A model generated the notes under the pieces. That model saw only the letters and a program-made list of their open reading frames with translations. It searched no databases and was not told the DNA's origin. A stretch of DNA of 64,000 nucleotides from an uncultured Opitutaceae bacterium (lineage in GTDB: Bacteria; Verrucomicrobiota; Verrucomicrobiia; Opitutales; Opitutaceae): contig OX638348.1 of assembly GCA_951813085.1 (NCBI GenBank), positions 3,977,627 through 4,041,626 on the forward strand, read 5' to 3'. Below, piece after piece: positions 1 to 8,183 of the stretch. The position numbers and the translations under genes are program-made. How positions within the stretch are numbered: position 1 is the first letter of the stretch; every line of letters starts with the position of its first letter.

Positions 1-317
1 TGCAGATTGATGATGGTCAGCTGCTTGTAAACGGAGCCCCGGCGGAGGGATCGATCGCTTTTGAGAGAAACAATGCCAAGGTCGCTCCCTACGATGGTTA
101 CTTTCACAGTTTAGGGCAGACGGCTCTAGGGTTTCGTGGACTTCTGAGGCCTGGAGAGGAAATTCTCGTTCCTGAAGATTCCTATGTCGCTTTGGGCGAC
201 AACAGCGGTAACAGCTATGATAGCCGTGGTTGGGGGTACGTTCCTGAAGCGTATATCGTAGGGCGGCCTATCATGATTTTCTATCCATTTACGAAGCGAT
301 TTGGGCCAGCGAAATAA
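1..317 (+). CDS. lepB: Signal peptidase I, C-terminal part (5' end outside window)
   Basis: The open frame enters at base 3 and ends at TAA 315-317. It encodes about 104 residues with the conserved C-terminal signature of type I signal peptidases: LGDNSGNSYDSRGWGYVP matches the GDN..S.DSR.wG box, followed by the usual GRP...YPF-like end. The enzyme is a membrane-bound Ser/Lys protease that removes signal peptides from exported proteins on the outer face of the inner membrane. The catalytic Ser and Lys boxes lie upstream of the window and cannot be checked. No strong terminator follows the stop. Confidence 0.9.
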   Translation, partial: QIDDGQLLVNGAPAEGSIAFERNNAKVAPYDGYFHSLGQTALGFRGLLRPGEEILVPEDSYVALGDNSGNSYDSRGWGYVPEAYIVGRPIMIFYPFTKRFGPAK

Positions 318-622
318 GGCTCAAATGTTTAAGGAATGTTCATCCGGTCATTGCGTCTCTCCTAGAGCCAATTTCTAGAGAGCGCCGCTTCCTTTCTCAG
401 TCTTATTTTGCCTTGACACTAGAGTCGGCCCGAAAGGTATTAGGCACCTTATTTTACGGCTTCCACTGTCGCGCAGAAAGCGCCTTTCGCTTTCACGAAT
501 TGGCTCTTGAATGGATCCACCCGATCAAGCCAGTCCTTTCGCGCGTATAAAGAGCCTTAATACATTCCTCTTTTAGCAACAATTACTATACAGGCGCCTA
601 GTTTTCGCCAATACTCTAGCCC
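318..622. other. Intergenic region lepB / cytochrome c
   Basis: About 300 bases with no supported gene. It contains an imperfect hairpin at about 356-386 (CTCTCcTAG paired with CTAGAGAG), a 7-bp perfect hairpin at 476-494 (GAAAGCG / CGCTTTC, loop CCTTT), and a possible sigma-70 promoter at 413-443. Neither hairpin is followed by a T run, so neither is a convincing intrinsic terminator. Confidence 0.4.
413..443 (+). promoter_or_regulatory. Possible sigma-70 promoter before the cytochrome/oxidase cluster
   Basis: A perfect -35 TTGACA at 413-418 is followed by TATTAG at 438-443, a 19-base spacer, longer than ideal. It would leave a leader of about 170 bases before the cytochrome gene. The call rests on pattern only. 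Confidence 0.3.
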
Positions 623-1282
623 ATGAAATCGTCTCGATCTCACGCGGAGCCCGTCTCCTCGAAGTCAATAATGCAGGCGTTAGCGCTCATCCTCTCAATT
701 TTTTCTGGACTGCTCGCGCGAGCGGATTACAGAGGTGAGCAACTTTATCGCAATTGCACCATTTGCCATGGACCCGATGGTCAAGGGATTGAGCTGCAGC
801 TCGCTCCGGCACTCACAAACCTTTCGGAGAAGTACCTGGTAGAGCAATTGAAGAAATTCAAATCAGGTATGCGGGGCGCCCATGCTGAGGACCTCGCTGG
901 CTTGAGAATGCTGCCCATGTCGCAGACACTGGCGACCGAAGAAGACATGATCGCGGTTTCCCAGTACATTGTCTCATTAGGCTCGTCGCCGATAGAGCCC
1001 ACGCTTGAAGGGGGCGACCCGGTCAAAGGTCAAGCGACCTACGCAACTTGTCTCGCGTGTCATGGTCCCGATGGAAAGGGCAACGACCTTCTCAATGCGC
1101 CTAGCCTGATCAATCAGCATGATTGGTATCAGCTGACGCAGCTCAAGAACTTCAAGTCCGGCGTACGCGGCTCGAACCCGCAGGACATCGCGGGAGCCCA
1201 AATGCGCCCGATGTCCATGCTGCTGGCAGACGAGCAAATGATGAAGGACGTGATCGCCTACATCCAAACCTTGGACCAGTAA
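623..1282 (+). CDS. Diheme class I cytochrome c (c553-like, two heme domains)
   Basis: This is a periplasmic electron carrier of 219 residues built from two similar cytochrome c domains, each with a heme-attachment motif (CTICHG and CLACHG) and a downstream axial methionine in MLPMSQ or MRPMSM. The two halves share the pattern L..FK.G.RG....D..G..M.PMS, so the gene looks like an internal duplication. An N-terminal hydrophobic stretch (ALALILSIFSGLLARA) is the export signal. A shorter start at ATG 671 would give a more conventional signal peptide, and neither start has a strong ribosome site. Placed directly before the oxidase genes, it is the likely electron donor to the oxidase; that role is inferred from position. 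Confidence 0.85.
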   Translation: MKSSRSHAEPVSSKSIMQALALILSIFSGLLARADYRGEQLYRNCTICHGPDGQGIELQLAPALTNLSEKYLVEQLKKFKSGMRGAHAEDLAGLRMLPMSQTLATEEDMIAVSQYIVSLGSSPIEPTLEGGDPVKGQATYATCLACHGPDGKGNDLLNAPSLINQHDWYQLTQLKNFKSGVRGSNPQDIAGAQMRPMSMLLADEQMMKDVIAYIQTLDQ

Positions 1283-1313
1283 ACAGACGAACCTGAATCC
1301 TTTCTTAATTCAA

Positions 1314-1445
1314 ATGAGCGACAACGAAATCGATCCAGAGGCTGAAAAATACGCCTACTCCGTCACACGTAAAATGTTCTACTATACCGCTGGAGGAACA
1401 GTCTTCTTTTCGGCGGCCATTGTGCTTCTTTGGTACATATTTTAA
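1314..1445 (+). CDS. Small single-pass membrane protein (43 aa) in the oxidase cluster
   Basis: ATG 1314 to TAA 1443-1445 encodes 43 residues: an acidic N-terminus (MSDNEIDPEAEKYAYS), then one hydrophobic helix ending YIF. It fills the gap between the cytochrome gene and coxB and is on the same strand. I recognise no family. Position, size and topology suggest a small accessory or assembly subunit of the oxidase. It could be chance coding, but the acidic head plus clean membrane helix and the tight fit argue for a real gene. Confidence 0.6.
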   Translation: MSDNEIDPEAEKYAYSVTRKMFYYTAGGTVFFSAAIVLLWYIF

Positions 1446-1485
1446 CCTTCGCGCCTTTTAAACACTCCTCCGCCTAAATTTCTCC

Positions 1486-2259
1486 ATGTTTGATTTCCTA
1501 GATAGATTCATGCCGGGCATCCTTGAATGGCTGCTGCCGCGAGCCTCGACCTACGCCATTGAGATTGATGTGCTATTCGATGTGATAACGATCTTGGTAG
1601 GATTCTGGTTCTTCCTCGTGCTGGGATACTTTTTCTACCTGATCTTCCGCTACCGCCATCGCGAAGGACAGAGAGCCGAGTACATTTCCGGGGAAACCCA
1701 CAAGCAAAAGCAGGCGATCGAGATCCCTCACTACCTGATTCTCATCTGCGATGTCGCGATCCTCGTTCCCACCTTTATGGTATGGTACAATATCAAAATC
1801 GATATTCCGCCACCGGACGAAGAGGTCAGGGTCGTGTCTCAGCAATGGGCGTGGACCTTTTACCACGCCGGCGCGGATGGCGTACTGGGGACAGATGACG
1901 ATATCGTATCCATAAATGAGCTGCACCTTAAGAACAATACCCAGTACACCTATCACTTGGAATCGCTCGACGTGATGCATAGCTTTTCGATTCCGGTATT
2001 TCGATTGAAGCAGGACGCGATTCCAGGTCGCGTTATTTCGGGCCATTTCAAGCCCATTCTTACGGGCGAATGGGATATCCAATGCGCCGAAATGTGCGGT
2101 GTCGCGCACGGGATAATGGGAGCTCGGGTCTTTATAGAAACCGAGGAAGAGCATGCCGCTTGGATTGCGGCGAACACCCCGAAATTAAGCGAAGGCGAGA
2201 TGCTGGCAGCTAAGGATGAAAATCTACCTGAAGTAAAGGAGGACCAGAACAATGGCTGA
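1486..2259 (+). CDS. coxB: Cytochrome c oxidase subunit II (CuA subunit)
   Basis: This 257-residue subunit accepts electrons from cytochrome c through the binuclear CuA site. Two N-terminal transmembrane helices (about residues 25-52 and 79-100) are followed by a periplasmic cupredoxin domain. The CuA ligand cluster is visible as CAEMCGVAHGIM, with the upstream His in VMHSF and the aromatic electron-entry segment QQWAWTF. A DGVLGTDDD loop sits between the early strands. There is no fused C-terminal cytochrome c domain, so this is an aa3-type rather than caa3-type subunit II; the separate diheme cytochrome upstream fits that. The stop overlaps the coxA start by 8 bases, suggesting translational coupling. 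Confidence 0.96.
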   Translation: MFDFLDRFMPGILEWLLPRASTYAIEIDVLFDVITILVGFWFFLVLGYFFYLIFRYRHREGQRAEYISGETHKQKQAIEIPHYLILICDVAILVPTFMVWYNIKIDIPPPDEEVRVVSQQWAWTFYHAGADGVLGTDDDIVSINELHLKNNTQYTYHLESLDVMHSFSIPVFRLKQDAIPGRVISGHFKPILTGEWDIQCAEMCGVAHGIMGARVFIETEEEHAAWIAANTPKLSEGEMLAAKDENLPEVKEDQNNG

Positions 2260-3979
2260 AGTCGCTCACGCTGAAGTCGGACATGGGGATGCCCATGACG
2301 ACCATCACGAACAATCTTTCTGGAGCAAGTACGTCTTCTCCACGGATCACAAGATCATCGGATTCCAGTACATGTTTACAGGAATGGCGATGGCCCTCAT
2401 CGGGGGTTACTTCGCCTACGTTTTCCGTATGCAGCTGGCGTTTCCCGGCAATTCGATTCCATTTTGGGGAACGCTTTCGCCCGCGGCCTACAATTCACTG
2501 GTTACCAATCACGGGACGATCATGATTTTCTGGGTGGCGATGCCCGTTCTCATCGCCGCTATGGGTAACTTTCTGATACCGCTCATGATAGGTTGCGACG
2601 ATATGGTTTTCCCAAGGGTCAATCGACTATCGTACCAGATCTTTCTGTTGAGCGCGATCGTATTGATCATTTCCTTCTTCGTGCCTGGCGGGGGATTCGG
2701 CGGCGCTTGGACGGCCTATCCGCCCTTGTCGGCAAAAGCTGAATACAATTCGACTCCATTTGGAGCGCCGCTTTGGCTCATTGCGGTCACCTTGGAGATT
2801 GTAGCCTTCCTGCTAGGAGGGATAAATTTTATTACGACCACCATGAATGCCCGAGCGAAGGGCATGAAGATGTACGACATCCCCATGATCGTTTGGATGA
2901 TCGTTATCGCGAGTATTCTGTTCATGTGCTCGGTTGGCCCATTGATTGCGGGAGCGGTCATGCTTCTCTTTGACCAAACGCTGGGGACAGCCTTCTTCGA
3001 TGCGGCCGCAGGGGGCGACCCGGTACTGTGGCAGCATTTATTTTGGTTCTTTGGCCACCCGGAGGTCTACGTTGTTCTGTTACCCGCGTTCGGAATCGTG
3101 GGCGAGATCACCTGCACCTTCGCCCGGAAAAAGCTGTTTTCCTACAAGTTGATCCTCTACAGCACAATTGGCTTGGGAATCTTGAGTTTCTTCGTTTGGG
3201 CGCACCATCAGTTCATTTCTGGTGTAGATCCGAGAGCGACCTATCTCTTTACGACGACTACACTTCTGATTTCGATACCGGTAGCGATCATCATGTTCGC
3301 TTACATCGCGACCTTGTACGGTGGCTCGATTCGATTCACGACTGCCATGCTTTTCGGACTGGCTTTCACGGGTGAGTTTCTTCTTGGCGGAGTAACCGGT
3401 ATTTGGCTGGGGTCGAGCGGGGTAGACATCTACCTGCACGATACCTATTTTGTACTGGCTCACTTTCACTACACCTTCGTTCCGATCGCGATCATCGCCA
3501 CCTTTGCAGCGGTTTACTATTGGTTCCCAAAGATGTTCGGTCGGAAGATGAACGAAACTTTGGGAAAATTCCATTTCTGGGGTACGATCATACCGTTCAA
3601 CGGCATCTTCATTCCGTTATTTATACTTGGCGCTGGCGGTCAGCACCGACGCATTTACAACTACCAGCATTTCCCTGACTTGGCGGGAGCGGATATGCAG
3701 GATATGCGCGTCTTTGCGACGATATCACTGATTGTGATGCTGGCCTTCCAGCTCGTGTTCATCGCCAACTTCATCATTAGCCTGAAAAAAGGCGAGAAGG
3801 CCGGTAAGAATCCTTGGAAAGCGAATACCTTGGAATGGATCACGGAATCGCCGCCGCCTCACGGCAACTTCGGCGAAACCATGCCCACCGTTTACCGAGG
3901 GCCCTATGAGTATTCCGTAGAAGGGCGCGAGCAGGACTATTGGCCGCAGAACGAGAAACCGGAATCCGAACCTTCCTAA
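2252..3979 (+). CDS. coxA: Cytochrome c oxidase subunit I (heme-copper oxidase, A family)
   Basis: This 575-residue catalytic subunit has about 12 membrane helices and reduces O2 at a heme-CuB centre. Ligands are present: TNHGTIMIFW (low-spin heme), GHPEVYV (CuB His with the His-Tyr crosslink pair), AHHQF (CuB), and HDTYFVLAHFHY (both hemes). D-channel residues are present in DDMVFPRVN and the HPE glutamate is kept. The K-channel segment is unusual: the position of the family-wide T..K in PTGIK reads PVAII (V344, I347), and the helix-VI serine is replaced in FGIVGEI. The start ATG overlaps coxB. Confidence 0.97.
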   Translation: MAEVAHAEVGHGDAHDDHHEQSFWSKYVFSTDHKIIGFQYMFTGMAMALIGGYFAYVFRMQLAFPGNSIPFWGTLSPAAYNSLVTNHGTIMIFWVAMPVLIAAMGNFLIPLMIGCDDMVFPRVNRLSYQIFLLSAIVLIISFFVPGGGFGGAWTAYPPLSAKAEYNSTPFGAPLWLIAVTLEIVAFLLGGINFITTTMNARAKGMKMYDIPMIVWMIVIASILFMCSVGPLIAGAVMLLFDQTLGTAFFDAAAGGDPVLWQHLFWFFGHPEVYVVLLPAFGIVGEITCTFARKKLFSYKLILYSTIGLGILSFFVWAHHQFISGVDPRATYLFTTTTLLISIPVAIIMFAYIATLYGGSIRFTTAMLFGLAFTGEFLLGGVTGIWLGSSGVDIYLHDTYFVLAHFHYTFVPIAIIATFAAVYYWFPKMFGRKMNETLGKFHFWGTIIPFNGIFIPLFILGAGGQHRRIYNYQHFPDLAGADMQDMRVFATISLIVMLAFQLVFIANFIISLKKGEKAGKNPWKANTLEWITESPPPHGNFGETMPTVYRGPYEYSVEGREQDYWPQNEKPESEPS

Positions 3980-3997
3980 AATTTAAAGACCTTTTCT

Positions 3998-4579
3998 ATG
4001 GCTCACCAAATAATAGCTACTAGTCGCAGTCGCACGGGGATCCCCACAGGTCGCTTGGCCGTGTGGTGGGTTATCGGTTCGGAAATTCTGATTTTCGGCG
4101 GATTGATCGCTTCCTACTTGCTCAACCGATTCAATCATGGACCTTCCTGGTCTATAGAAGCGGCCAATACCAACACCTTCATTGGAGCGTGCAATACGTT
4201 CTGGCTGCTAACCTCGAGCTTGTTCGTCGTCTATGCTCACGCTGCCTCGGAACGACGCGATGCCGCTAAGACCCGGATGTGGATTTGGCTGACGATTATG
4301 CTCGGCGGCTTTTTCATGGGATTCAAGGCGTACGAGTATACCACCGAGATCCATCATGGGTTCACGCTTTTTACCAGCAACTTCTGGAGCTTCTACTATA
4401 CGGCTACCGGACTGCACGGTTTTCACGTACTCTGCGGCATGGTTATCATGGCCATCATCGCGGAAGGCGACATCAAGAAAGGCCAGAATTGGCACCGCGT
4501 AGAAAACATCGGTTTGTATTGGCACTTTGTCGATATCGTTTGGATTTTCCTTTTCCCGCTCATGTACATCGCGAAGTAG
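3998..4579 (+). CDS. coxC: Cytochrome c oxidase subunit III
   Basis: This 193-residue membrane protein of the heme-copper oxidase subunit III family has about five predicted helices, with the family patterns AVWWVIGSEILIFGGLIASY near the N-terminus, TATGLHGFHVLCG in the middle and YWHFVDIVWIFLFPLMYI at the end. Subunit III binds subunit I and helps keep proton uptake through the D channel. It is shorter than the seven-helix mitochondrial form and matches the five-helix bacterial form. It lies 18 bases after coxA in the same operon. A second family member follows at 5083. Confidence 0.93.
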   Translation: MAHQIIATSRSRTGIPTGRLAVWWVIGSEILIFGGLIASYLLNRFNHGPSWSIEAANTNTFIGACNTFWLLTSSLFVVYAHAASERRDAAKTRMWIWLTIMLGGFFMGFKAYEYTTEIHHGFTLFTSNFWSFYYTATGLHGFHVLCGMVIMAIIAEGDIKKGQNWHRVENIGLYWHFVDIVWIFLFPLMYIAK

Positions 4580-4601
4580 TCGACCTTAACTCCCTTTAAA
4601 A

Positions 4602-5057
4602 ATGGCAGGACATAATCATCCCAGTTACCTGAAGATCTACATCACCCTTGTAATCTTATTCATCGTGAGCGTTGCCGGACCGGAAGTGGCGCCAGCCTTC
4701 GGCGTATTTGCCAAGCCGATCGTACTGCTTACTGCATTTGGAATCGCGATTTGGAAAGCGTATCTTGTTTGCGCGTACTTCATGCATTTGAAGTTCGAGA
4801 AGATTTACGCGCCCTATATCTTGCTCGCTTGTTTCTCGCTGCTTTTCGTTTTCTTTTTCGGAACGGCGACGGACGCGATGTTCGCGAATGGACACAACTG
4901 GGTGAAACCAGTCTCAGAGGAAGCGGCCGTTGAAGAAGCCAAGGCACGTAGCTATGTGCTTCACGGCTCACATGACGATCACGGCGAAGATCAGCACGAC
5001 GATTCGGATGGCGCGGACCACGACGACGATCATGACTCCGGCGATAAGGAGCATTGA
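4602..5057 (+). CDS. coxD: Cytochrome c oxidase subunit IV family, His/Asp-rich tail
   Basis: The 151-residue protein has three membrane helices (about residues 9-30, 36-58 and 67-88), with the family core KAYLVCAYFMHLKFE. Small subunit IV proteins stabilise bacterial oxidases. The last 40 residues are extremely rich in His and Asp (runs such as DDHGEDQHDD and DHDDDHD). That tail could bind copper or another metal, possibly in CuA or CuB loading, but this is inference. It lies between the two subunit III genes, with spacings of about 25 bases. Confidence 0.88.
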   Translation: MAGHNHPSYLKIYITLVILFIVSVAGPEVAPAFGVFAKPIVLLTAFGIAIWKAYLVCAYFMHLKFEKIYAPYILLACFSLLFVFFFGTATDAMFANGHNWVKPVSEEAAVEEAKARSYVLHGSHDDHGEDQHDDSDGADHDDDHDSGDKEH

Positions 5058-5082
5058 TTTCCTGACTTTCTAGGGGCTCGAC

Positions 5083-5679
5083 ATGAAAACGATGGAACCA
5101 GCATACGGCGGAAGGGAAATTCCCGAACGTCGGTCCGGACTGAGCAATGGGGCGCTCGGGATGATCGTTTTCATCGGAACAGAGCTCATGTTCTTCGCTG
5201 CCCTGATCAGCGCGTTTCTTATTATCAGCGCGGCTGCTGAAGCCTGGCCACCAGAGGGTCAGCCACGCTTGCCTATCGTAATCACAGCGTTTAATTCGCT
5301 TATCTTGTTCGCAAGCGGTTGGATGATGTATAAAGCCTTCCAGCCCTTCAAAATCGATCCCTATAGCGAAGCCACGCGAAAGCAGGTGCGGCTTACCATG
5401 TGGCTGGGGATTATATTCGTCGGTATACAGGGGATAGAGTGGATCCGGCTCTTGAGCTATGGGCTCACCATGACGTCGAGCCAGTATGGCGCCTTCTTTT
5501 ACCTGATCATCGGTACGCATGCGCTTCACGCGATCGGAGCAGTCATAGGGCTTTTGCGCTTGTCGCGTAAGCTCGATGCAGGCGATTTGAAGGAGGAAAC
5601 CTTTCATGCAGTTCAGCTATTTTGGTACTTCGTAGTTGGAATATGGCCGATACTGTATGTACTGGTTTACTTAAGTTAA
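5083..5679 (+). CDS. Second heme-copper oxidase subunit III paralogue
   Basis: This 198-residue five-helix membrane protein belongs to the same subunit III family: GALGMIVFIGTELMFFAALIS near the N-terminus, a GTHALHAIGAVIG helix matching the GxHxxHV segment, and a final VQLFWYFVVGIWPILY helix. It diverges clearly from the product of the gene at 3998. Two subunit III genes in one oxidase operon could mean that two five-helix halves are both used in the complex, or that one has a new role. It is followed after four bases by a small membrane protein gene. Confidence 0.88.
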   Translation: MKTMEPAYGGREIPERRSGLSNGALGMIVFIGTELMFFAALISAFLIISAAAEAWPPEGQPRLPIVITAFNSLILFASGWMMYKAFQPFKIDPYSEATRKQVRLTMWLGIIFVGIQGIEWIRLLSYGLTMTSSQYGAFFYLIIGTHALHAIGAVIGLLRLSRKLDAGDLKEETFHAVQLFWYFVVGIWPILYVLVYLS

Positions 5680-5683
5680 GCGT

Positions 5684-5887
5684 ATGGGGAACCGAATCGC
5701 ATCGCTGATAGTTTTGATAGGCGCGTCCCTTACGGCGGCGGCGCCGTCGAGCTTTGGCTGCTCTGTTTGCTCGGTGACGAATGAAGCCTCCCGCTATGCC
5801 TACTATGCAACCACAGTCCTGCTGACGCTTATGCCGTTGGCGATGATTGGGGGAGTTGTGTATTATATCGCTAAAAAGGGTCGTTGA
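5684..5887 (+). CDS. Small exported or membrane protein with CxxC motif (67 aa)
   Basis: ATG 5684 encodes 67 residues with an N-terminal hydrophobic signal-like stretch (ASLIVLIGASLTAAAPSS), a GCSVCSV motif exposed after it, and a C-terminal membrane helix ending YYIAKKGR. It lies four bases after the second subunit III gene and closes the oxidase operon. I know no defined function. The paired cysteines on the periplasmic side would suit copper handling or thiol redox work during oxidase assembly, but that is inference. A weak GC-rich hairpin (GGGTC/GACCC, 5878-5892) overlaps the stop. Confidence 0.7.
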   Translation: MGNRIASLIVLIGASLTAAAPSSFGCSVCSVTNEASRYAYYATTVLLTLMPLAMIGGVVYYIAKKGR

Positions 5888-6029
5888 GACCCGACTGGAA
5901 TGAGCGTAAGGGAGCTTGCGTTTTAAATTAAGGTTGCAGCGCGGAATTCTCGCAAGATGTTCCTTATCAGCGAGAAATTTGAAATAGGCTTTCATAGAAG
6001 CCCGTTTATTTCCTAAATGGCAAAATACT

Positions 6030-7103
6030 ATGAGCGAGTTGATTGAACCCTCCCAGGAAGGCGCCGTTCGCGTTCGATACGCCAAAGCGGCTCAAAACCG
6101 GGAGGCATCCCTTTGCTGTCCCGTAAATTACAATCCCCGATACCTTGAGGCGATTCCTCAGGAAGTGATTGAGAGGGACTACGGTTGCGGCGATCCGAGC
6201 CAGTATCTAAGCGAAGGCGAGACCGTTCTGGACCTTGGTTCGGGTACAGGGAAAATTTGCTTCATCGCGTCCCAGGTCGTGGGCAAGTCCGGTCGAGTGA
6301 TCGGGATCGATATGACGGACGATATGCTAGAGGTCGCCCGTCGGTCGATTGATGCGGTCTCCGCTAATATTGGGTACAGCAACGTGGAATTCCGCAAAGG
6401 CCGCATTCAAGATTTAAAGCTGGATCTCGAAGCTTTGGACAAGGAGCTGTCTGGCCAATCAATATCGGATTCCAATGGGGTTTTAGAGCTCGAGGCTACG
6501 ATGGATCGGTTGCGAAGCGAGAGTCCATTGGTTTACGATGGGTCCATCGATGTGGTCGTTTCCAATTGCGTATTGAATTTGGTCGATGCGGACAGGAAGC
6601 GGACGATGTTCGCCGAACTGCACAGGGTTCTAAAGGAAGGTGGCCGCGCGGTCATTTCGGATATCGTCTCCGATGGTCCAGTAACGGAAGCTATGATGGA
6701 GGATTCGGAATTGTGGAGCGGGTGCTTGTCCGGCGCGATGACGGAGCGCGGATTCGTTCAAGCCTTCGAGGAAGCGGGATTTCATAGCATTCGATTTCGG
6801 AAGTTCGATTTAGAGCCATGGCGCGTGATCGATGGCGTCGTGTTTCGATCCGTAACTATCGAAGCCTGCAAGGGGATTTCCAGTGATGGGTCAGGTACAG
6901 GCCACGCCGTTTTGTATAGAGGACCGTTCAAGTCAGTGACGGACGATTTGGGGCGAACGTTTATTCGCGGGGAGCGCACCGAAGTGGAGGATGCCGATTT
7001 TCAGCGGTATCGATGCAATGCATACGAAGATAGTATCGTTCCGATCCCATCGAATTCCGTTCGCGCCAGCGATAAGTCCTGTTCGGAGACCGGGTGCTGC
7101 TAG
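6030..7103 (+). CDS. arsM: Arsenite S-adenosylmethionine methyltransferase
   Basis: The 357-residue protein transfers methyl groups from SAM to trivalent arsenic. The SAM-binding motif VLDLGSGTGKICFIA is at about 67-80, followed by GIDMTDDML. The arsenic-binding cysteines of the family are present: CC at 29-30, C180 in SNCVLNLV and C232 in SGCLSGAM. The end carries extra cysteines (SCSETGCC, 350-357), common in ArsM proteins. A segment at about 131-168 is longer than in short family members. The arsS gene follows 14 bases later, so the pair probably makes methylated arsenic for arsenosugar synthesis. The start is ATG 6030; the nearby ATG 6017 is in another frame and closes at once. Confidence 0.93.
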   Translation: MSELIEPSQEGAVRVRYAKAAQNREASLCCPVNYNPRYLEAIPQEVIERDYGCGDPSQYLSEGETVLDLGSGTGKICFIASQVVGKSGRVIGIDMTDDMLEVARRSIDAVSANIGYSNVEFRKGRIQDLKLDLEALDKELSGQSISDSNGVLELEATMDRLRSESPLVYDGSIDVVVSNCVLNLVDADRKRTMFAELHRVLKEGGRAVISDIVSDGPVTEAMMEDSELWSGCLSGAMTERGFVQAFEEAGFHSIRFRKFDLEPWRVIDGVVFRSVTIEACKGISSDGSGTGHAVLYRGPFKSVTDDLGRTFIRGERTEVEDADFQRYRCNAYEDSIVPIPSNSVRASDKSCSETGCC

Positions 7104-7117
7104 AGTCGAATTCAAGA

Positions 7118-8099
7118 ATGAGCATTTATGCGAAACTTCCTAGTTTTGCAGAGCGGCTAGCCGTCCAGAATATAGAGCTGTCGCGTACAGTTCCTAGGTC
7201 GCTGCAGGTCAATATTGGCAAACTATGCAATTTAGCCTGCGCGCATTGCCATGTTAACGCGGGCCCGGGGCGAAAGGAGCTTATGACACGCGAAACGATC
7301 GATCGCGTGATCGACTGGTTCGATTCTGCCGCAACTATCGATACTGTGGACATCACGGGCGGTGCTCCTGAAATGAATCCAGAGTTTCGCTACTTTGTGT
7401 CAGCCATTCGGCGCATTCGTCCAGAAACGACAATTATCGATCGCTGCAACCTTACGATATTGATGGAGCCGGATTAGTGATGACTTGGCTCAGTTCTTCG
7501 TTGAGAACGCGGTGCAGGTAGTTGCCTCCATGCCCTGCTATCAACCAGAAAACGTGGACGAGCAGCGTGGGGAGGGCGTATTCGATGCTTCGATCGCCGC
7601 GCTAAGGAAACTCAATTCGGTTGGCTATGGAAGGGGCACCGGCCTAGAGCTCGATCTTGTCTACAATCCGCTAGGGGCGAGCTTGCCTCCAGATCAATCC
7701 GAATTGGAGTCGGAATACAAGACAGCCCTGAAAACGCATTTCGACATCGTTTTCGATCGTCTCTACACGATTACCAATATGCCGATCGTGCGATTCCTGT
7801 CCCAATTGAAGAGAGAAGGAAAGAGCGAATCGTATCACGAGCTACTCGTTGAGTCCTTTAATCCTGCCTCCGTGGAGGGCCTGATGTGCCGTGACACGGT
7901 AAGCGTGGATTGGGAGGGTCGAGTCTACGATTGCGATTTCAATCAAATGCTAAATCTTCCCCTTGGCGGCCGATCCGATCGATTTTTGTGGGAGCTGGAT
8001 TCAGATAGATTGGAGGGATCCGAAATCGCCCTTGGCGATCATTGCTTTGGTTGTACCGCGGGAGCCGGGTCGAGCTGCGGAGGAGCGTTGGACAAATAG
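7118..8099 (+). CDS. arsS: Arsenosugar biosynthesis radical SAM protein ArsS, interrupted by a one-base frameshift
   Basis: ArsS enzymes join the adenosyl part of SAM to methylated arsenic. The radical SAM cluster motif is at residues 37-44 (CNLACAHC), and the C-terminal Cys-rich end HCFGCTAGAGSSCGG is the family signature. The frame from ATG 7118 stops at TAG 7475-7477 after LTILMEPD, and homology resumes one base out of register. Skipping one base (T7475) gives MEPD-SDDLAQFF, which restores a continuous 326-residue protein of normal length. Both halves look otherwise intact. It is either a true +1 insertion mutation, a sequencing error or a recoding site; the first two are more likely. It follows arsM closely. 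Confidence 0.85.
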
Positions 8100-8183
8100 C
8101 GAATCTAAAGGGGACCTGCCGCTTGGGGATTGACCTGAACGCAATGTCCAGAACAAAGTCGTAATCAGTAACTTGTATCGTTG

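Noticed and set aside
4780..5607. 275-residue minus-strand ORF across coxD and the second subunit III gene
   Set aside because: Antisense shadow of clearly homologous oxidase genes; composition is Arg-rich without any domain.
7475..7480. In-frame stop in arsS as a selenocysteine codon
   Set aside because: The stop is TAG, not TGA, and homology continues in another frame, so recoding to selenocysteine cannot restore the protein.
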